Below, piece after piece: positions 38,541 to 51,781 of a stretch of 64,000 nt of DNA. Origin of the DNA: Bugula neritina (lineage: Eukaryota; Bryozoa; Gymnolaemata; Cheilostomatida; Bugulidae); NCBI GenBank assembly GCA_964035545.1, contig OZ037765.1, positions 23,562,004 to 23,626,003 on the forward strand. Direction: 5' to 3'. The translations under genes and the position numbers were made by a program. Under the pieces are notes generated by a model that had not been told where the DNA came from, did no database searches, and saw nothing but the letters and a program-made list of their open reading frames with translations. Positions within the stretch are counted from its first letter, which is position 1; every line of letters starts with the position of its first letter.

Positions 38541-41500
38541 ATGCAATTCAATATTTTTAGGTTGGTGCTTGTGGCCCTGACGGCAGTATTCTTCTCACTT
38601 ATTAATATCCAGGAGGTGAGTGTAGCATTAGCATAATCTTACACTGCACTGCACACAGAGCACTGCACACATAGTACTGCACACAATCTCACATTCGATT
38701 GTGTTAGAAATACTTTTAAATATACTGTCACCTCACCGTTTATCTGGCCTGTGAGCATGCCTGTCTGTGGTATTGCCGTGTAATTTTTATGATAAATGAT
38801 AACCGTGGCTGCGGCTAATAAACTGCATAGCACTGCGACAAAATTAATATCAGAAATGCACTCACACTATAGGTTTCGTTGCCATGGTTACAACATTCTA
38901 TACCAACTCACTCGGAGTTTGCTATTTTCAACTTGCAAGTAGCATAAATGTTATGACAAAAAGTATAAATGTAATCAATGAATGTAAAGTGTGAAATTAG
39001 AATGGCTACTCTCCTGAAGTTTGTCTAATGCTGACAACATGCTTGGTCTAGAGGGGGCTGGGTTGGAATATGCAAGACATTTCAAAATTTGTTAATGACT
39101 TTTAAATATTTTCTTTCAGTATATTTATAATTAAGTGTATATCTCCCTTAGTTGATTGTTTATTAAAAGGCTGTCAAATAAAAGTTACTCCATTTTTACT
39201 TGTATAAATTTACAATAAGTCAAAGAATTTGTTTTAATTGAAATTTTCCAGTTTTACATCACTTACTAGTAACTTTCTTTTCCAATCATTTGTCTATGAG
39301 TTAGTTTCTAAACTTTGTCTTCAAGCTACTTGTGATTGTCTGCGAAAAGTCAAGCAAATCAACTTTCTAATGCCATAATAATATATTGTAATATCTGATT
39401 TGATTGTGCCCCTATTATCTATTTTGTTTGGTAATGCATTTGATATATTATGGCTTTGAATAACATTATCTATAGTGAACTTGGAAGCAGATAAGATAGA
39501 GCAGCTGTGCGTGTGTTCGTGTGGCGAGGTGTAGTGTTTGCAAACTATGACATAAACATATTGTACTAACGGAATGCTCTTATCACAGAAATAACTTTGA
39601 AGATTTCTTTTTACCCCTAGTTGGAGATAAACAAAGATACAGTCTCTCTTTTTAATAACTCTGATTCCATTAGGCTTCCAGTAATCAAATGTTAATTGAG
39701 AGATGTTCTTATTTTAATAGAGGATTCAGCAGGTGAGATATGTGACTAGTGTAGGCAAGGTTGCTACCGTATGTAAAGTTTTTACTTACTAAATTATTCA
39801 ATGAGATATAGATAGCCTACTAAACTTTCACAGTCTTTTTCATTGCTGGGTCTACAAGGTGAATGTTAGAGCCTTGCTTAGGATCATCAAGGTGTATATG
39901 GTCGATTCAAAGCTTTCAACAAGTTAGGGTTTTTGTGTTACACTTTTGTCCATAACTATCTAGAATACAATAAGTTTTGGATAAATCAGAGAAATAATCT
40001 TTTGAGCTAATAAATTCAAAGTGCTATATATGACAAGCTATACATTTTATCCCATAAGTACACTGACACTGGATGGTATAACGCAATGCAAAATATATAA
40101 CACTAGCTCAGTTGTGGCGTATGCTAAAGCCGTGCCTTTATATACAATTATGCTCCATACCCTTTAGCAGGTACTTTGTATACTGCAAGTTGATAATAAA
40201 AAACCTTTGTAGACGATGAGTACTGTAATATAAATTATAGAAAAACTACTTCACAATTTTGTAACCTTTATTTCTGCTTGTAGATTTCTTGTGCAGCTAT
40301 AGGACTACCAAACTCTTCATCAATGGATACAGAAGTTCACAACATAAGACATATTACTAACAATCAGAGAAAAATGGATTTGAATTTCAATGATCCAGTG
40401 CTATCAAGGTCTCCGGACATTGAAAGAAACACCACTGACCTTTATACTGGAATATACTCTATAAAAAATGACTGTAGTAACCGGTATGTAAGCATCTATG
40501 CCGGAGACATCACTGCCTCAGCCGAAAAAAGGAATCAGAGTGCTGGTAAATATTCTATTTTATTTTTGTCTTTAAATCTTCAACAACAGTTTTTATTACG
40601 CTGTAAGTATTTGCAAATTTTCCTTTAGCAAATTTATTGGCATTTGCCATATGTTTCGCCCAATCACACGTGTGTTATGTATGGCGTTAGCCAATAGCAT
40701 AATAAGCTAGTTTATCCAAGATATTTTGGCATGAGTATAAGAGCATTATAACAAATAAGTTGACCAAGACTGGTAACCTGTGATGTCATAACATAAACAG
40801 AGAAGTTAATGATGTTATAAAGTATGTCTCGGCTGGTGGTGAAATATTTCGTGCTGTCTCCAGTGTCAAATCGGAAAACAATAAAGGTCATTGATTTAAG
40901 TAAACAGTTTAAAATTCGAAAATTTGTTGCGACAATCAATATGGGAGTACTTGATATAGTAAGAATTTTCTTACAGTCTTTGCTTTTGTATTAAATATCT
41001 GTGAAGGGTAAATAAAAATTCCAACAAAGGGTCCAAAAATGTATCATATTATTATTTAAGCTGTCAATGCTACTACATGGCTACTTGTTTGTTAAATCAT
41101 CAATGAAAGCTAATGCAAACCGTGGTGGTGGTGGGGTGCATTGGTAACTTTTGACTGTTAACAAATGTCACAAGCTAATCTGCTGCCTGCTGGTATTAAT
41201 GCAAATGAACCAATAAAAAGGTGATATAAAGTTGCTGAGTAAACTTATTTTAAAGAGTGTATACAGCTATGTGGGCACAGTTGTGCATTTACGTGGAAAT
41301 GGCAAACTATTTCGAAGCAATTAAGCTGCCCTATCCAGGCTTATATACAACTCAACATGGGGCATAATAATAGTAACATTTTCGTTAAATAACAAGTTGA
41401 ACTCGATATAGCAGCGGTGCAAACATTGTTTTGCAATTTTCAAGTATATTTAGCACATTTCTTGCTCAAAGTGCTAATAATTAATTTATTTTCAGCTGTG

Positions 41501-43255
41501 CTTTAATTTATCTCCAGTAATCAATAGTAATTTAATAATTTGCAGTTTTTAGTAACTTGACTCATGTTCATGGGTGCATCTTACTCAGCTTTAGTTACAC
41601 CTATTGAATATATGAATGTACTCAACTGCCGCAAGCACCAAGTCAATAGTGACTTTGGTAATATATACATTAAGGTGCTTTTGCTCTCCATTGCCAGAAA
41701 AATAAAAATAGCTACAATTATAATCATATTTCTATATTGTTTTTTGTATTATTCTATTTCTATATTTATGACTTTTGTGTAATGTTTTATTGTAAACAAT
41801 TCTTTTACAGCACAAATAGAATTTGTGGAGATACCTGGAGTTGAAAATCAGTTTTATATTAAAAGAAAGAGCAGTACATTATATCTCTGCATAACCAGAC
41901 GAGGGAAGCTTGTTGTACTTGTGAGTATTCATTCATATCAATTTTCATACAAACTCTCCCCTTTTGTTGTTAGTTAGTCCAGTAATGTATGCTTCACAGA
42001 ATGAAACCCTGAAAATGTATCATTAATTTGCAGGAAGCTCCAAGAGAAAATACACATTTTTTTATTCATAGCAGATAATTAGTGCTTTTGCAATTTACTG
42101 AAGAAAGAATACAAGTTTCAAGAAATCTTCCTTAAAAGGATTTTGTCAAAAATCAATGTCCTCATTATAAATACATTATTTACTACATTTTTCAACAGCG
42201 GTGCATTTCATGTCAGATGACTCATGCACCTGTGCAAATTCTGTTGTTGGGATTTTCTTAGTTGCAAGTGTTGCTGACCAACTTCAAACTTAAATGTATG
42301 TTTATATTTATATATGCTGACCTGAAATATTTTCACTTCTAAACATAACTTGGCATTGCTAATACTAAAAACTAAAACTTTTGTCATACTAGCAATCTTG
42401 TCCAGCCATTAATAAATATATTTGAATTTGTATCTATTGGGAAAAACATGCAAAACTGGGATAATATAAGGATCATTTTAGTGAATTTTTCTGCAATATA
42501 GCTGAGGGATTGCAGTATTAAATTAATATAAAAGCATTGCCAGTTTTATAGCTGTTAGTTCTAACTGACCCTTTATATCCTGCAGGGTAGAATTCAGACA
42601 TAATAGGAATTTATGTAATGCTTCCTAAGGTTCACGATGCTTTGACTGTCCTTAATTACGCCCAGAAGGCTGCATAAAATGCTGCAATTCCAGGGAATTA
42701 AATTGTTTTTGGTTCACTGTAGCGTTCAGTTCAATTATTTCTTTACACTTACAATACAGGAATTCACTAAAAGGTCAACGTGTACAGCTACATCTGATCT
42801 TCTTTTCACCTGTGTCTATTCACTATCTAAATCAATGATTAGCGCTATTATTTCATTTTATACTTTTATTATTTTCAATGGTAGTCAAAGTAACCTTATT
42901 TATGCTATTAACTAAAATACCCCCTGCTTCATTTAATTTCTATAATGATCAGCACTAACTTGTTATCAATATATTGTAGACTCACCCGACCAGGGATGAT
43001 CGGTGTTCTTTTACTCAAATTCCTATCGAGCCATCAACACACTCAGACAATCGCTATGTTAAAATACAGTCAGTAGCTCAAAGTTCGTGGTATATAGGAT
43101 TTAAAAAAAATGGCAGTTCATTGAAAGGCTGGCAATACGGGATAAAGCGGGATAAATGCTTTTTCCACAGAATAGAAAAAAACTCCTCCGCACAAATGCA
43201 ATCGCTCACAAATCATCAACAAGTATTAAGTAACTTTGACAGCAGCGGTACTTGA
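38541..43255 (+). CDS. secreted fibroblast growth factor-like ligand (divergent, FGF8/17/18-like)
   Basis: Four exons (38541-38615, 40284-40545, 41811-41920, 42980-43255) join in frame to 240 residues. Exon 1 starts at an ATG and gives a clear signal peptide (MQFNIFRLVLVALTAVFFSL), with likely cleavage after ISCA near residue 29. Residues 79-214 fit a beta-trefoil FGF core: LYTGIYSIKND, YVSIYAG, FYIKRKSSTLYLCITRRGKL (the family's LYxCMNKKGKLxG strand), DDRCSFTQI (DCxFTE position) and SSWYIGFKKNG..LKG (WYxAFxKxGxxxKG). Together these are most like the FGF8/17/18 group. N-glycosylation sequons lie at NSS (35-37), NTT (74-76), NQS (109-111) and NGS (193-195). It should signal outside the cell through an FGF receptor with heparan sulfate. 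The loop between GKLVVL and DDRC is short, and there are extra cysteines at 89 and 209. The subfamily is not certain. Confidence 0.83.
38641..38690 (+). repeat. short GCAC(T)GCACACA tandem repeat
   Basis: About four imperfect copies of a 12-18 base CACTGCACACA unit, just inside the first intron of the FGF-like gene. Confidence 0.6.
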
Positions 43256-43598
43256 TACAGCTTAGATTTTCTATAAAAAGGCGAAGTCGTGATATATAGT
43301 CAGATTTGTCGACAGCTCCAAACAGTGGAGAACACAACCTACAAATATATTCAAATCATGGTGCTTCCTGTTCATGTTGCAAATGAATTAGTCAGCAGAG
43401 AGATAAGAGATAGGCCCATGGTGAGGAGGAAACCGTTACCTCACAACTTCTTTATCATGTAAGCCAAGCTTGGACTTCACATGTGGATAAATCTAGCATA
43501 CTGTTGAACCTCTATATAACACAGCTCTGTATGTAACTATTGTTGTGAGATATAGCTGCTAAGCCTACATTTAAACGTTCATATTCTCAGGTGCCTAA

Positions 43599-43966
43599 AA
43601 TAAATTAGAGAATCAGAAATATATGTTGTATACCTTACCCAACAGTGTATAAAACTAGAATATTATGAGTTATGTTTATAATGCTGAATCTCCTTCTTTT
43701 GATGACTATTTTAATCTCACTTTTCTGTGTGAGACGGTCATAATAACAGAATAGTTTTGTAGTATTGGAGATGATGTATAGACACATAATGCTAATTCAC
43801 CCACTTAACATTTTGAGTTCTGTATTACCAAAGAGTTGTTCTTATTTATTTGCTGTAAATATTGTGTTTAGAGTAACATTATATTATCTATGTAACATAT
43901 GTTGTTATATAAACTGACAATTGTGTAGCAGGTCAGTAATCTACATTCCTTCATGCAATGAATAAA
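43599..43966 (+). terminator. candidate poly(A) signals of the FGF-like gene
   Basis: AATAAA occurs at 43599-43604 and again at 43961-43966 (AATAAAAAAT). Either would give a 3' UTR of about 350-710 bases. Confidence 0.4.
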
Positions 43967-45500
43967 AAATACGAATACCACAAGAAGGTGTATTTTCAGA
44001 GCAACTCTTACACAACTACAACAAGATTGACAGCTAACATGGGCACTTGAAACATTATTCATACTCAGTATTTTAACACCAATTTGTTGGTTTAACTTTA
44101 AATAAACCCCAAAACTATGTCCATAATCTTGCGGAATTCATTAAATAAATGCATAGAATTTGTCTACAAACTTATATTTCATATATTTCTAAAATCACAA
44201 ACCACTAAAAAACTGATTACACAATGTAACAGAAGTTCAATAAGAATTTAAATCATAAAAAACCGCTCAGCAAGATCTGAATATTGACAAAAAGCACACA
44301 ATAACAGAAATCCTAAAGCTAATTCTTTTCATGAATTAAATAATACAGTCAAGGATGACAAGTCTATATCAGCTTATACAGCTGATTATAAATGAATGGA
44401 CTAATATTCAGTCACTTATGAATGCAATAAATAGTTAAAATTTCATCAACAGAAAAAATTAAATGAAGCTCATGTATACAGTAAGCAGATTGCTCAAGGG
44501 CAGAAATGTTTGTAGCTGCATAACCCTTTCATAGAACTCATAATGAAACTTCTTTACAATTCCACCCGCAACTCAGCTCCAGGTATTCTTGGTTAGGCTA
44601 AAACAGGTAGTGTTAAGTAGAGTGATTGAGCAAGTAACATACGACTTTCTATTGACAGGATCTGCTCAGTACCAAAAGCTAATCTAATGTTAAACAAGGT
44701 GTTCATTAATCACCAACTGTCCATACCTCACAACTTATTTGTATTCTGGACGTGTCAAAGAGTGGAGTTAGTGCTAAACTTCATACAATCAATGCATTAC
44801 AAATACTCTTCTGCTTAGAACACAAAAAATAGGAACTTTAAAGAACCACCATGGAGATTATGTTAGTAAACATATATATAAACGCTTGTAAAATGATATA
44901 AAAATGGTACAAGGAAAGCCAGTACACTTTATTGAACACGGCAGCATTCAGGGCAACTGGCAGCAGAGATTTGCCAATGAGTTGGTAAATAGCATATTAT
45001 ACTAGCTGTTGCTCTTCACTGTGATATTTTTCAGTGACTATTATTAACACAGACTCAGTAGGCAGAAGTGTTTATGTGGCTTTCATATGGCACCTATGAA
45101 TATTCATATTAGATTACTCTGTGCAAATAGACACTTGATTTACCAAAAACAAGAGCTTGTATGAAACAGGCTGACCAGGATCTCTTGCCTTTGTTAACTA
45201 TTGTAACAAAGTTGTGGCAACGGTCTTTTATCTTATGTCAAATACTTTGTATGGAATTAGAGACAATTAGCTAGCTTCGAAGAGGTAAAGATTCCAAGTC
45301 ATGGTTTAAGTTTGAATGACTAAGCGATGAGACTACACAGTAGTGATATGTTCCCACTGTTCAGCAACACATCTTCTACTCACCGCAACAACTACCGAAT
45401 TTAGAAAAAGTAGGTAAACCATACAATACTTGAAAACAGACATAAGAGCTTATTGACTATCACCAAGACAATCATTTGTTACTGCACATTCACTTGTCCT
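43967..45500. other. intergenic between convergent genes, no gene seen
   Basis: AT-rich sequence between the 3' ends of the FGF-like gene (+) and the ALMS-motif gene (-). No supported exon, RNA gene or repeat was seen. Confidence 0.55.
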
Positions 45501-45502
45501 TA

Positions 45503-45508
45503 TTTATT
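45503..45508 (-). terminator. poly(A) signal of the ALMS-motif gene
   Basis: TTTATT on the + strand reads AATAAA on the - strand, about 305 bases after the stop codon at 45813-45815. It is the first hexamer I found downstream. Confidence 0.45.
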
Positions 45509-45812
45509 GTCTGAATCCAGCTTTATGCTTATTCCTTAATCACAACCAGAGTATATCTGTACAGTTGGGAAGAAAGATTTTCCTAAGAGTTATTATACTA
45601 TAGTGGACTTCTTCACTACTCCAGGAGAAGTTTTGTTTGCTTGGTAATCACCTTATCGTGTGCTATATTAGTAAATAGATAACCCTAGCCTGAGTCCATG
45701 ATATGAGGAAGACTTAACCAGGAAGTATCTGCCCGGCCTCAACTAATCAACAGCGAGGAAAGATATGTGAGAACCAATCAGAAAAAGTATCACAGAATAC
45801 AGTTCTCATGAA

Positions 45813-48800
45813 TTACCTACCCCTTCTATGTGCTTGCTGACTTTTTCTCACTAGATTAGTGACTCTTGCCTGATCCAACACGTGCCTCTGCACCTTCTAC
45901 AAACAAAGCTATAGATATATTCTTCCAACTGACATATTTTTTAAAAAATAATTTATATATTTCAACGCTCGGTATTATCCATTTTCCCAGGCGCTTGTCT
46001 CAGTAGAAAGAATTTCCATTGTATTTGGCCATCATCAAAACCAAACTATATTATCAATTTATTTGTCCATTGAGCAAAATGCATTGACTTGTTAATTTGA
46101 GCTTTCAAAAACTTTTAGAAATATTTTTTATTTAAGTGAGCGACTTGCCCGTGGCCATCAGTCTCAGTATATTGACTTCAGAACATTTAGTCAAGAAAAT
46201 GCACACTGAACGTGCCAGTGAAGGCGTGATACTTATTACAAAGGGGAGATAAACCAGTAGCAAATAATTTTTGTGTTTGTCGACAATCTACCTGAGAATA
46301 ACGTAGCAACAAAGATTATTTTGTGAAATTTAGGGTAAATATTGCCACTATAATAATAACAAAAGAATACTTCTACTCAAATATCTACAGCCTGAGGTGG
46401 GGAATGTTGATACAGATGCATATCTTTGCGATTTCAATTTGTAAACATAAATGACAATTCATAACTTTCTGACATAAACTGTTACCCTATTGAGAAGTAT
46501 TGTTGAAATTCTACTGCAATATGACACTGAAAATAATTAAGGCTTTCAATTTTGCATCAGAAAAGAATTAAACATCTACATTACAAAATATGAAACAGCT
46601 TACAAGAATGAAGAGCAAATAAGAAGATACGATAATGTTTACAGAACAATGGGAGACTGTGACAGTGCGCACACCTACAGTTAGTATTGTTACTTTCCAT
46701 CATAAAAATATCACTAATAAAGACTGTTAGTTCAACTTCCCCTAACAAAAGCAACAGTAACATAACAATGCCTTGGACCTACATTTACCCACCATTCAAA
46801 ATCATAGGGAAAGATTCTGAAAATGAAAACAATGATTCAAGATCAGGCAGTGAGCTAATTTAATACAGGGGGAAAACTGTATGAATGCATATTTGCTAAT
46901 TTTTTTTAATTTAACCCATAACTGTTTTATTACAGTGAATATGTCCAGCATAACTCAGCCAATAGACCTGCAAAAATCAACTACTGCAAATCAGAATCAG
47001 AGTTGATTTTGAATGTCAACATAATTTCTCAATATAAAGCTCTAATTTAGTACTTTGTGCACTGAATATGGTGTGTACATTATCAGAATACCAGCATAAT
47101 CAGCTGCATATTAAAAGAAACCAACAAGTATAATAAAGTATCCAGTGGGTTACCATAGTTACCTTATTGAATAACTTGGCCTTGACACGATATGCCATTC
47201 TCTCCTGCTGAAGCAAGCCACTTTTCACCTTATTTGTTACTTCCGGCAACACTCTATACATTCTTGAAAATAAAAATTTCAATAAGGTATAAACTATTTT
47301 TTCAGAGTAGATAAAATAACTATCAATTTAATGGTTGTGACATTGCTCTACTTCTTATATCAGGTTTATGCGTCCTGGTTTGATATTTGCATCCGATTTT
47401 AATATCTGCTATATCAAAACATGTCAATTTCTGAACCAAGCAAGAATTACATATAACTATAGGTTGTATGGAATATATTAGCTAGCAGGAACTATAATCC
47501 CACTATAAAGAATTAAATGACTTGCAATATTAATAAAATCTCTCAATTTAAATACTACGGAGGGAGCTATTAAAACCAATTGAAAAAAATTATTTTAATA
47601 TAAAAGTGTAGTAAATGCAGCGTGTACACCCTGCAGCTGCAGAGGAAATTAGTATGAGCAGTCCCAGTGCACCAATTATGTCCCACCAGGGCCTTTTCCA
47701 TATGCTAATTCCACTTTGTATGGGGGACAAATAAAAGTACTCTGTGTGTACCAGTGCTTAATGTGTGTCGAAAGAGCTCATGATAATTGTCATAATTCAT
47801 GAATGTGACATGAGAGATAAAGGGAGGGTGTGTGGCCGTGCAGGTTACCACACACTGTCTTAGCCCACTGGAGGCGCAGACTTTAATTGGCTGAGAATAC
47901 AACCGCAGGGGGTAAACAATGCTAAGCCAAGTGCTCCTTTCTCATACACTAATGGTAGGCTTTATAATCATTCAACTAATATTTTAGCGTCTGCTGATAA
48001 ATTATCATTTCTATGCATCTCAGCTAATGATAACTCAACAACGTGTAGAATATACAGCAGTAGGTATGTTCTGTGTATACATTGCATAAATGCAACACTA
48101 AAATAAATGCTCCAAGTTCCTGCCACTTAGGGTTGGAAAATTTTACAGAATCAAAAATTGTAAACATGAAAGGCAGTGCAATGAAAATATTTAGATGGAA
48201 ATTTTTTCATATTATGAAGAAACTGTGAAAGTATGTCATTAATTGAATTTGAATGTTTGCCAAGTATAGATAGGCACATGTGACTATTACTTAACTTTCT
48301 TACAGAAACATCATTGGGTATTTGAATAAGTTCAAGATAAACAACATTATTGAAATTATAGATTAAATTATATTACTAACTGAGGGTGTAGAGCACTGAC
48401 TGAGAGTGTAGAGTACTAACTGAGGGTGTAGGGTACTGACTAATGGTGTAGAGTACTGACTGAGGGTGTAGAGTACTAACTGAGGGTGTAGAGTACTGAC
48501 TGAGGATGTAGAGTACTGACTGAGGGTGTAGAGTACTGACTGAGAATGTAGAGTACTGACTGAGAGTGTAGAGTACTGACTGAGGGTGCAGAGTACTCAC
48601 TGAGAGTGTAGAGTACTGACTAAGGATGTAGAGTACTGACTGAGGGCGTAGAGTACTGACTGAGGGTGTAGAGTACTGATTGAGGGTATAAACTGACCTG
48701 TTTGTGCGGTCATACATCTCATCCTTTGGTATCGCCCTTTTAGATGAAATTACTGGCCTCGCTGTCCCTACAGGAAGAACCACTAAACTATCACATATAG

Positions 48801-51781
48801 TCACATATAGGTCAGTTACTGAACTTAAAACAAGCTATAGAATGACATCCCACACTAACATCACAGCACTGGTGGCACCTGCAAGCTTCATCACAGTTAT
48901 ATCAAAGTCTACATGCAGGTTATTAATTCCATACATTATCATTTTATTCAACAATGCGACATATATGCTACACAATAGTGTTGGTGTGCAAGTACTGACT
49001 AAACCCATACCGAATATGCAAAACATTCAGGATGTCTCGGCTACCTAAGTCACAAGATTGCCAAGTAAAATGAAAACACGCGCCTCTTTGGCAGAAAACA
49101 ACCAAAATGGAGGTCACACAGGATTCGGTAGCCTTTTCATTGAATTTCGACTACTAAGCTACTGTTTGTAACTGCAGACAACTTAAAAGGTGCCAATATT
49201 TAGCAACGTCAAAATATTAGTCCTACAGAAAATATGTTTTCATAAAAATGTGACAAAATATGAGGAATGTGGCATATATAAAAATAGTACATGCCCAGAT
49301 AGAAAAAGGAGCCTTTTGTGCTAGTCTTGTCAGCGGAATTGTTATGCTAAGAAGCTGAAGATTAAGATTTGTTATCTTGACATGGGTTATAGTTGTTGGA
49401 AAAGTTGTTAAAGCAAACAAATAAGCAAGCTAGCACACTCAGATATATAGAAATAACCAAATAAACAGGAAGGGGATATTCTTAAAATAGATACATGTAG
49501 TCCAGAACCAAGTACCATGAGTAGCTAGGAGGGGACAAACCCTTGTCACTAGGAGATTCCTTAGCGACAACCAAAAGTCTAATTATGACTCATTGCTAAA
49601 TATTGATTTCAAAGCAACTAAACGAGAAACAGATTTGATGGAATGGTCCTAATTATCCATTGCTAAGCAAATTTATCATAGCAAAACCCTGTTCACATTG
49701 TGCTTTATTTAGTAAACATGCGACTTCATGAAATATTCCAACTGGAAAGTGGAGGGTGTGATATTTAAACAGTATTGAGAGGAAGAAGTTGGAACCAACC
49801 ACTGTCTAGCTCACAGCATAGATAATATAGAACACCATGCAGGCATAGGTTCATTTCAACAGACATTACACAACCTTGTTTTCAATAACATTTAAGGCCA
49901 GATGCCCTTTCATTGAGAGTTCACCAGTCAACTTCACAGAACCAGCTTGTTTTGCAGGAAAATTATGTCTTTGTTCAGGTAAATATTTCCATCATAACTT
50001 TTCATAAACGTGAAAAACTGAAATATAGGTGGAAACCAAGTTTAGAAAACAACATTTATCACAAAGGTATGAGAGCTTACTTTGATCTACACTGACTTCA
50101 TAATTTGCTACTTTCCTTTTCTGTTTATGAGTTAATGAATAATGAGGAATAAGTGAACAACATTGCACTCATAATAGCGCTCTTATTTCAACAGTAATGG
50201 CTCCCTACCAAAATGGGCTGAGTAAATAATTAAAATTCAACCTATCAGCAATGTTTGGCACATATTTTTTTTGGAAAAAATACACTTGCAATAGAAGGCT
50301 TTATACTAAATGAATTAATAATGCCATTTCTATAAAAACAAAATCACATAGTTATCAACTTTTACAGCTTCAACCATAACACCGCCAGGGAATGCAAGTT
50401 TAGTTGAAGTAATTTTCGAGTCTTCTTTTGTTGGTGTGACAATATGATTATGCGTTCGTCCTCATTATTTATTCATATTTATAATGAATAGACGGAGTTG
50501 AATGCCCTAAGAAATATACCACTCTCGCAACTAACTTCTTACGTCCCACAAGTTGATTTCACTCCGAGTCCTAGATTTGAGGTTATATTTGTGACATTTG
50601 ATTGAGTGAATCGCCTTGCACCTATACAATTTGTGCGGTTAGAAGTGACTATAACACCAAGACAGTAGCAAGATTGAAAACAATCAACTTATTGAGCAAT
50701 ACAAGTGCAGGGTAGAGATGGCGGTGTGAAGGAGTTTGACCAGCTAGGGCAAGCTCATAGGATGAACATCAATCAAGCCTGAGACGAGTACTGATGTTGA
50801 TGCATCAGTCTAGGGTCTGGAGAGTGAAAAGCAGATAAATTACATGATTTTAGATGGCCAAGGGACATCAAAGAGAACTCTAGAGCTAGAGCAGCTTAAC
50901 CTTAAAGGAAAAGCATAACCGGATTCAAAGAAAACTGCACCAATAAAAAGTCATACAAAAAACAAGGGACTCCGAAAGTTCCATTCGGCACCAGGAATTG
51001 AATAAGAAGCACTTATGTTTACCAAATACTATATTACAGTGTGGTTATGCAGACAACATTAGCTACTTATTAGTAGTTTAGTTTATATAACACTAAAACA
51101 CTAACCCTTCGAACTCGACTTGAGACTAAATGGCTGAATGTCAAACAGCTGAGCTCTCTGCTCATCATGCACTTTATTTATTTGCCTTTCGTCTGCTCGT
51201 AATTTTATTTGTCTTTGTCTTTCTCTACATGATGAAACAAATTTCCGATTTTTTGCCCGGAAAGCTTCCTATAAAACATAATAAAGAGATTATGGGTTTA
51301 CCAGTTTTATATGAATTATACAAATATTAAAATTCCAGCAATTGTGAAATCATATTACAACCGGCTTAAAAATTTCCATACAATTAAAGAATGTGTCACC
51401 AGCATTGATATATCTGCATGACATTGACAGTCAGTGAGAGAAGAAAGAACGGCCACTAACTAGTTGCTTTATGGTAACATTAGCTCCAGGTGGCGTAATG
51501 ACACAGCGGTCATGAATAATACTGTAATAAGGTCTATAAAGGGAGGTAAAACACCCTTAAGAGTTATCTGCCCACCTGTAAAGTGGGAGTATAATGGGGT
51601 TTTTCATTGACTTCTTTAAATGCGTTAGAGATATCACTGAATATTTTCTTGTCGGAGCTAGTTAATACTTCCTTTCCGCTTGGAATCCAAGGCTCAGAGG
51701 CAACTGAAAGAGCCTTCCTTTCAACTGGCGACTTAGTCCAAGGTCGTGGGTTATTATACGGCACAAACCAGACCAGTCCTT
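45813..51781 (-). CDS. ALMS motif exons (C-terminal domain)
   Basis: Five exons (51781-51576, 51268-51106, 48767-48698, 47262-47163, 45896-45813) carry the conserved end. The domain starts with the GLVWFVP/RPW element, then TLQ|EAFRAKNRKF (family: LQEAL..RPDFI), RERQRQIKLRADER, RAQLFDIQ, RAIPKDEMYDRTNR (family: KPISKKEMxxRSKR), MYRVLPEV (family: xYxxLPEV), AYRVKAKLF (family: YRLRAQLY), ARVTN and the stop. Phases 0, 1, 2, 0 match at every junction. In vertebrates this domain is required for centrosomal localisation in family members. Confidence 0.88.

Noticed and set aside
48376-48804. 142-codon - strand open frame with VSTLHPQSVLYT repeats
   Set aside because: Only its first part (48767-48698) is a real ALMS-like exon. 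The rest is the intronic 20-bp minisatellite read through past a good donor.
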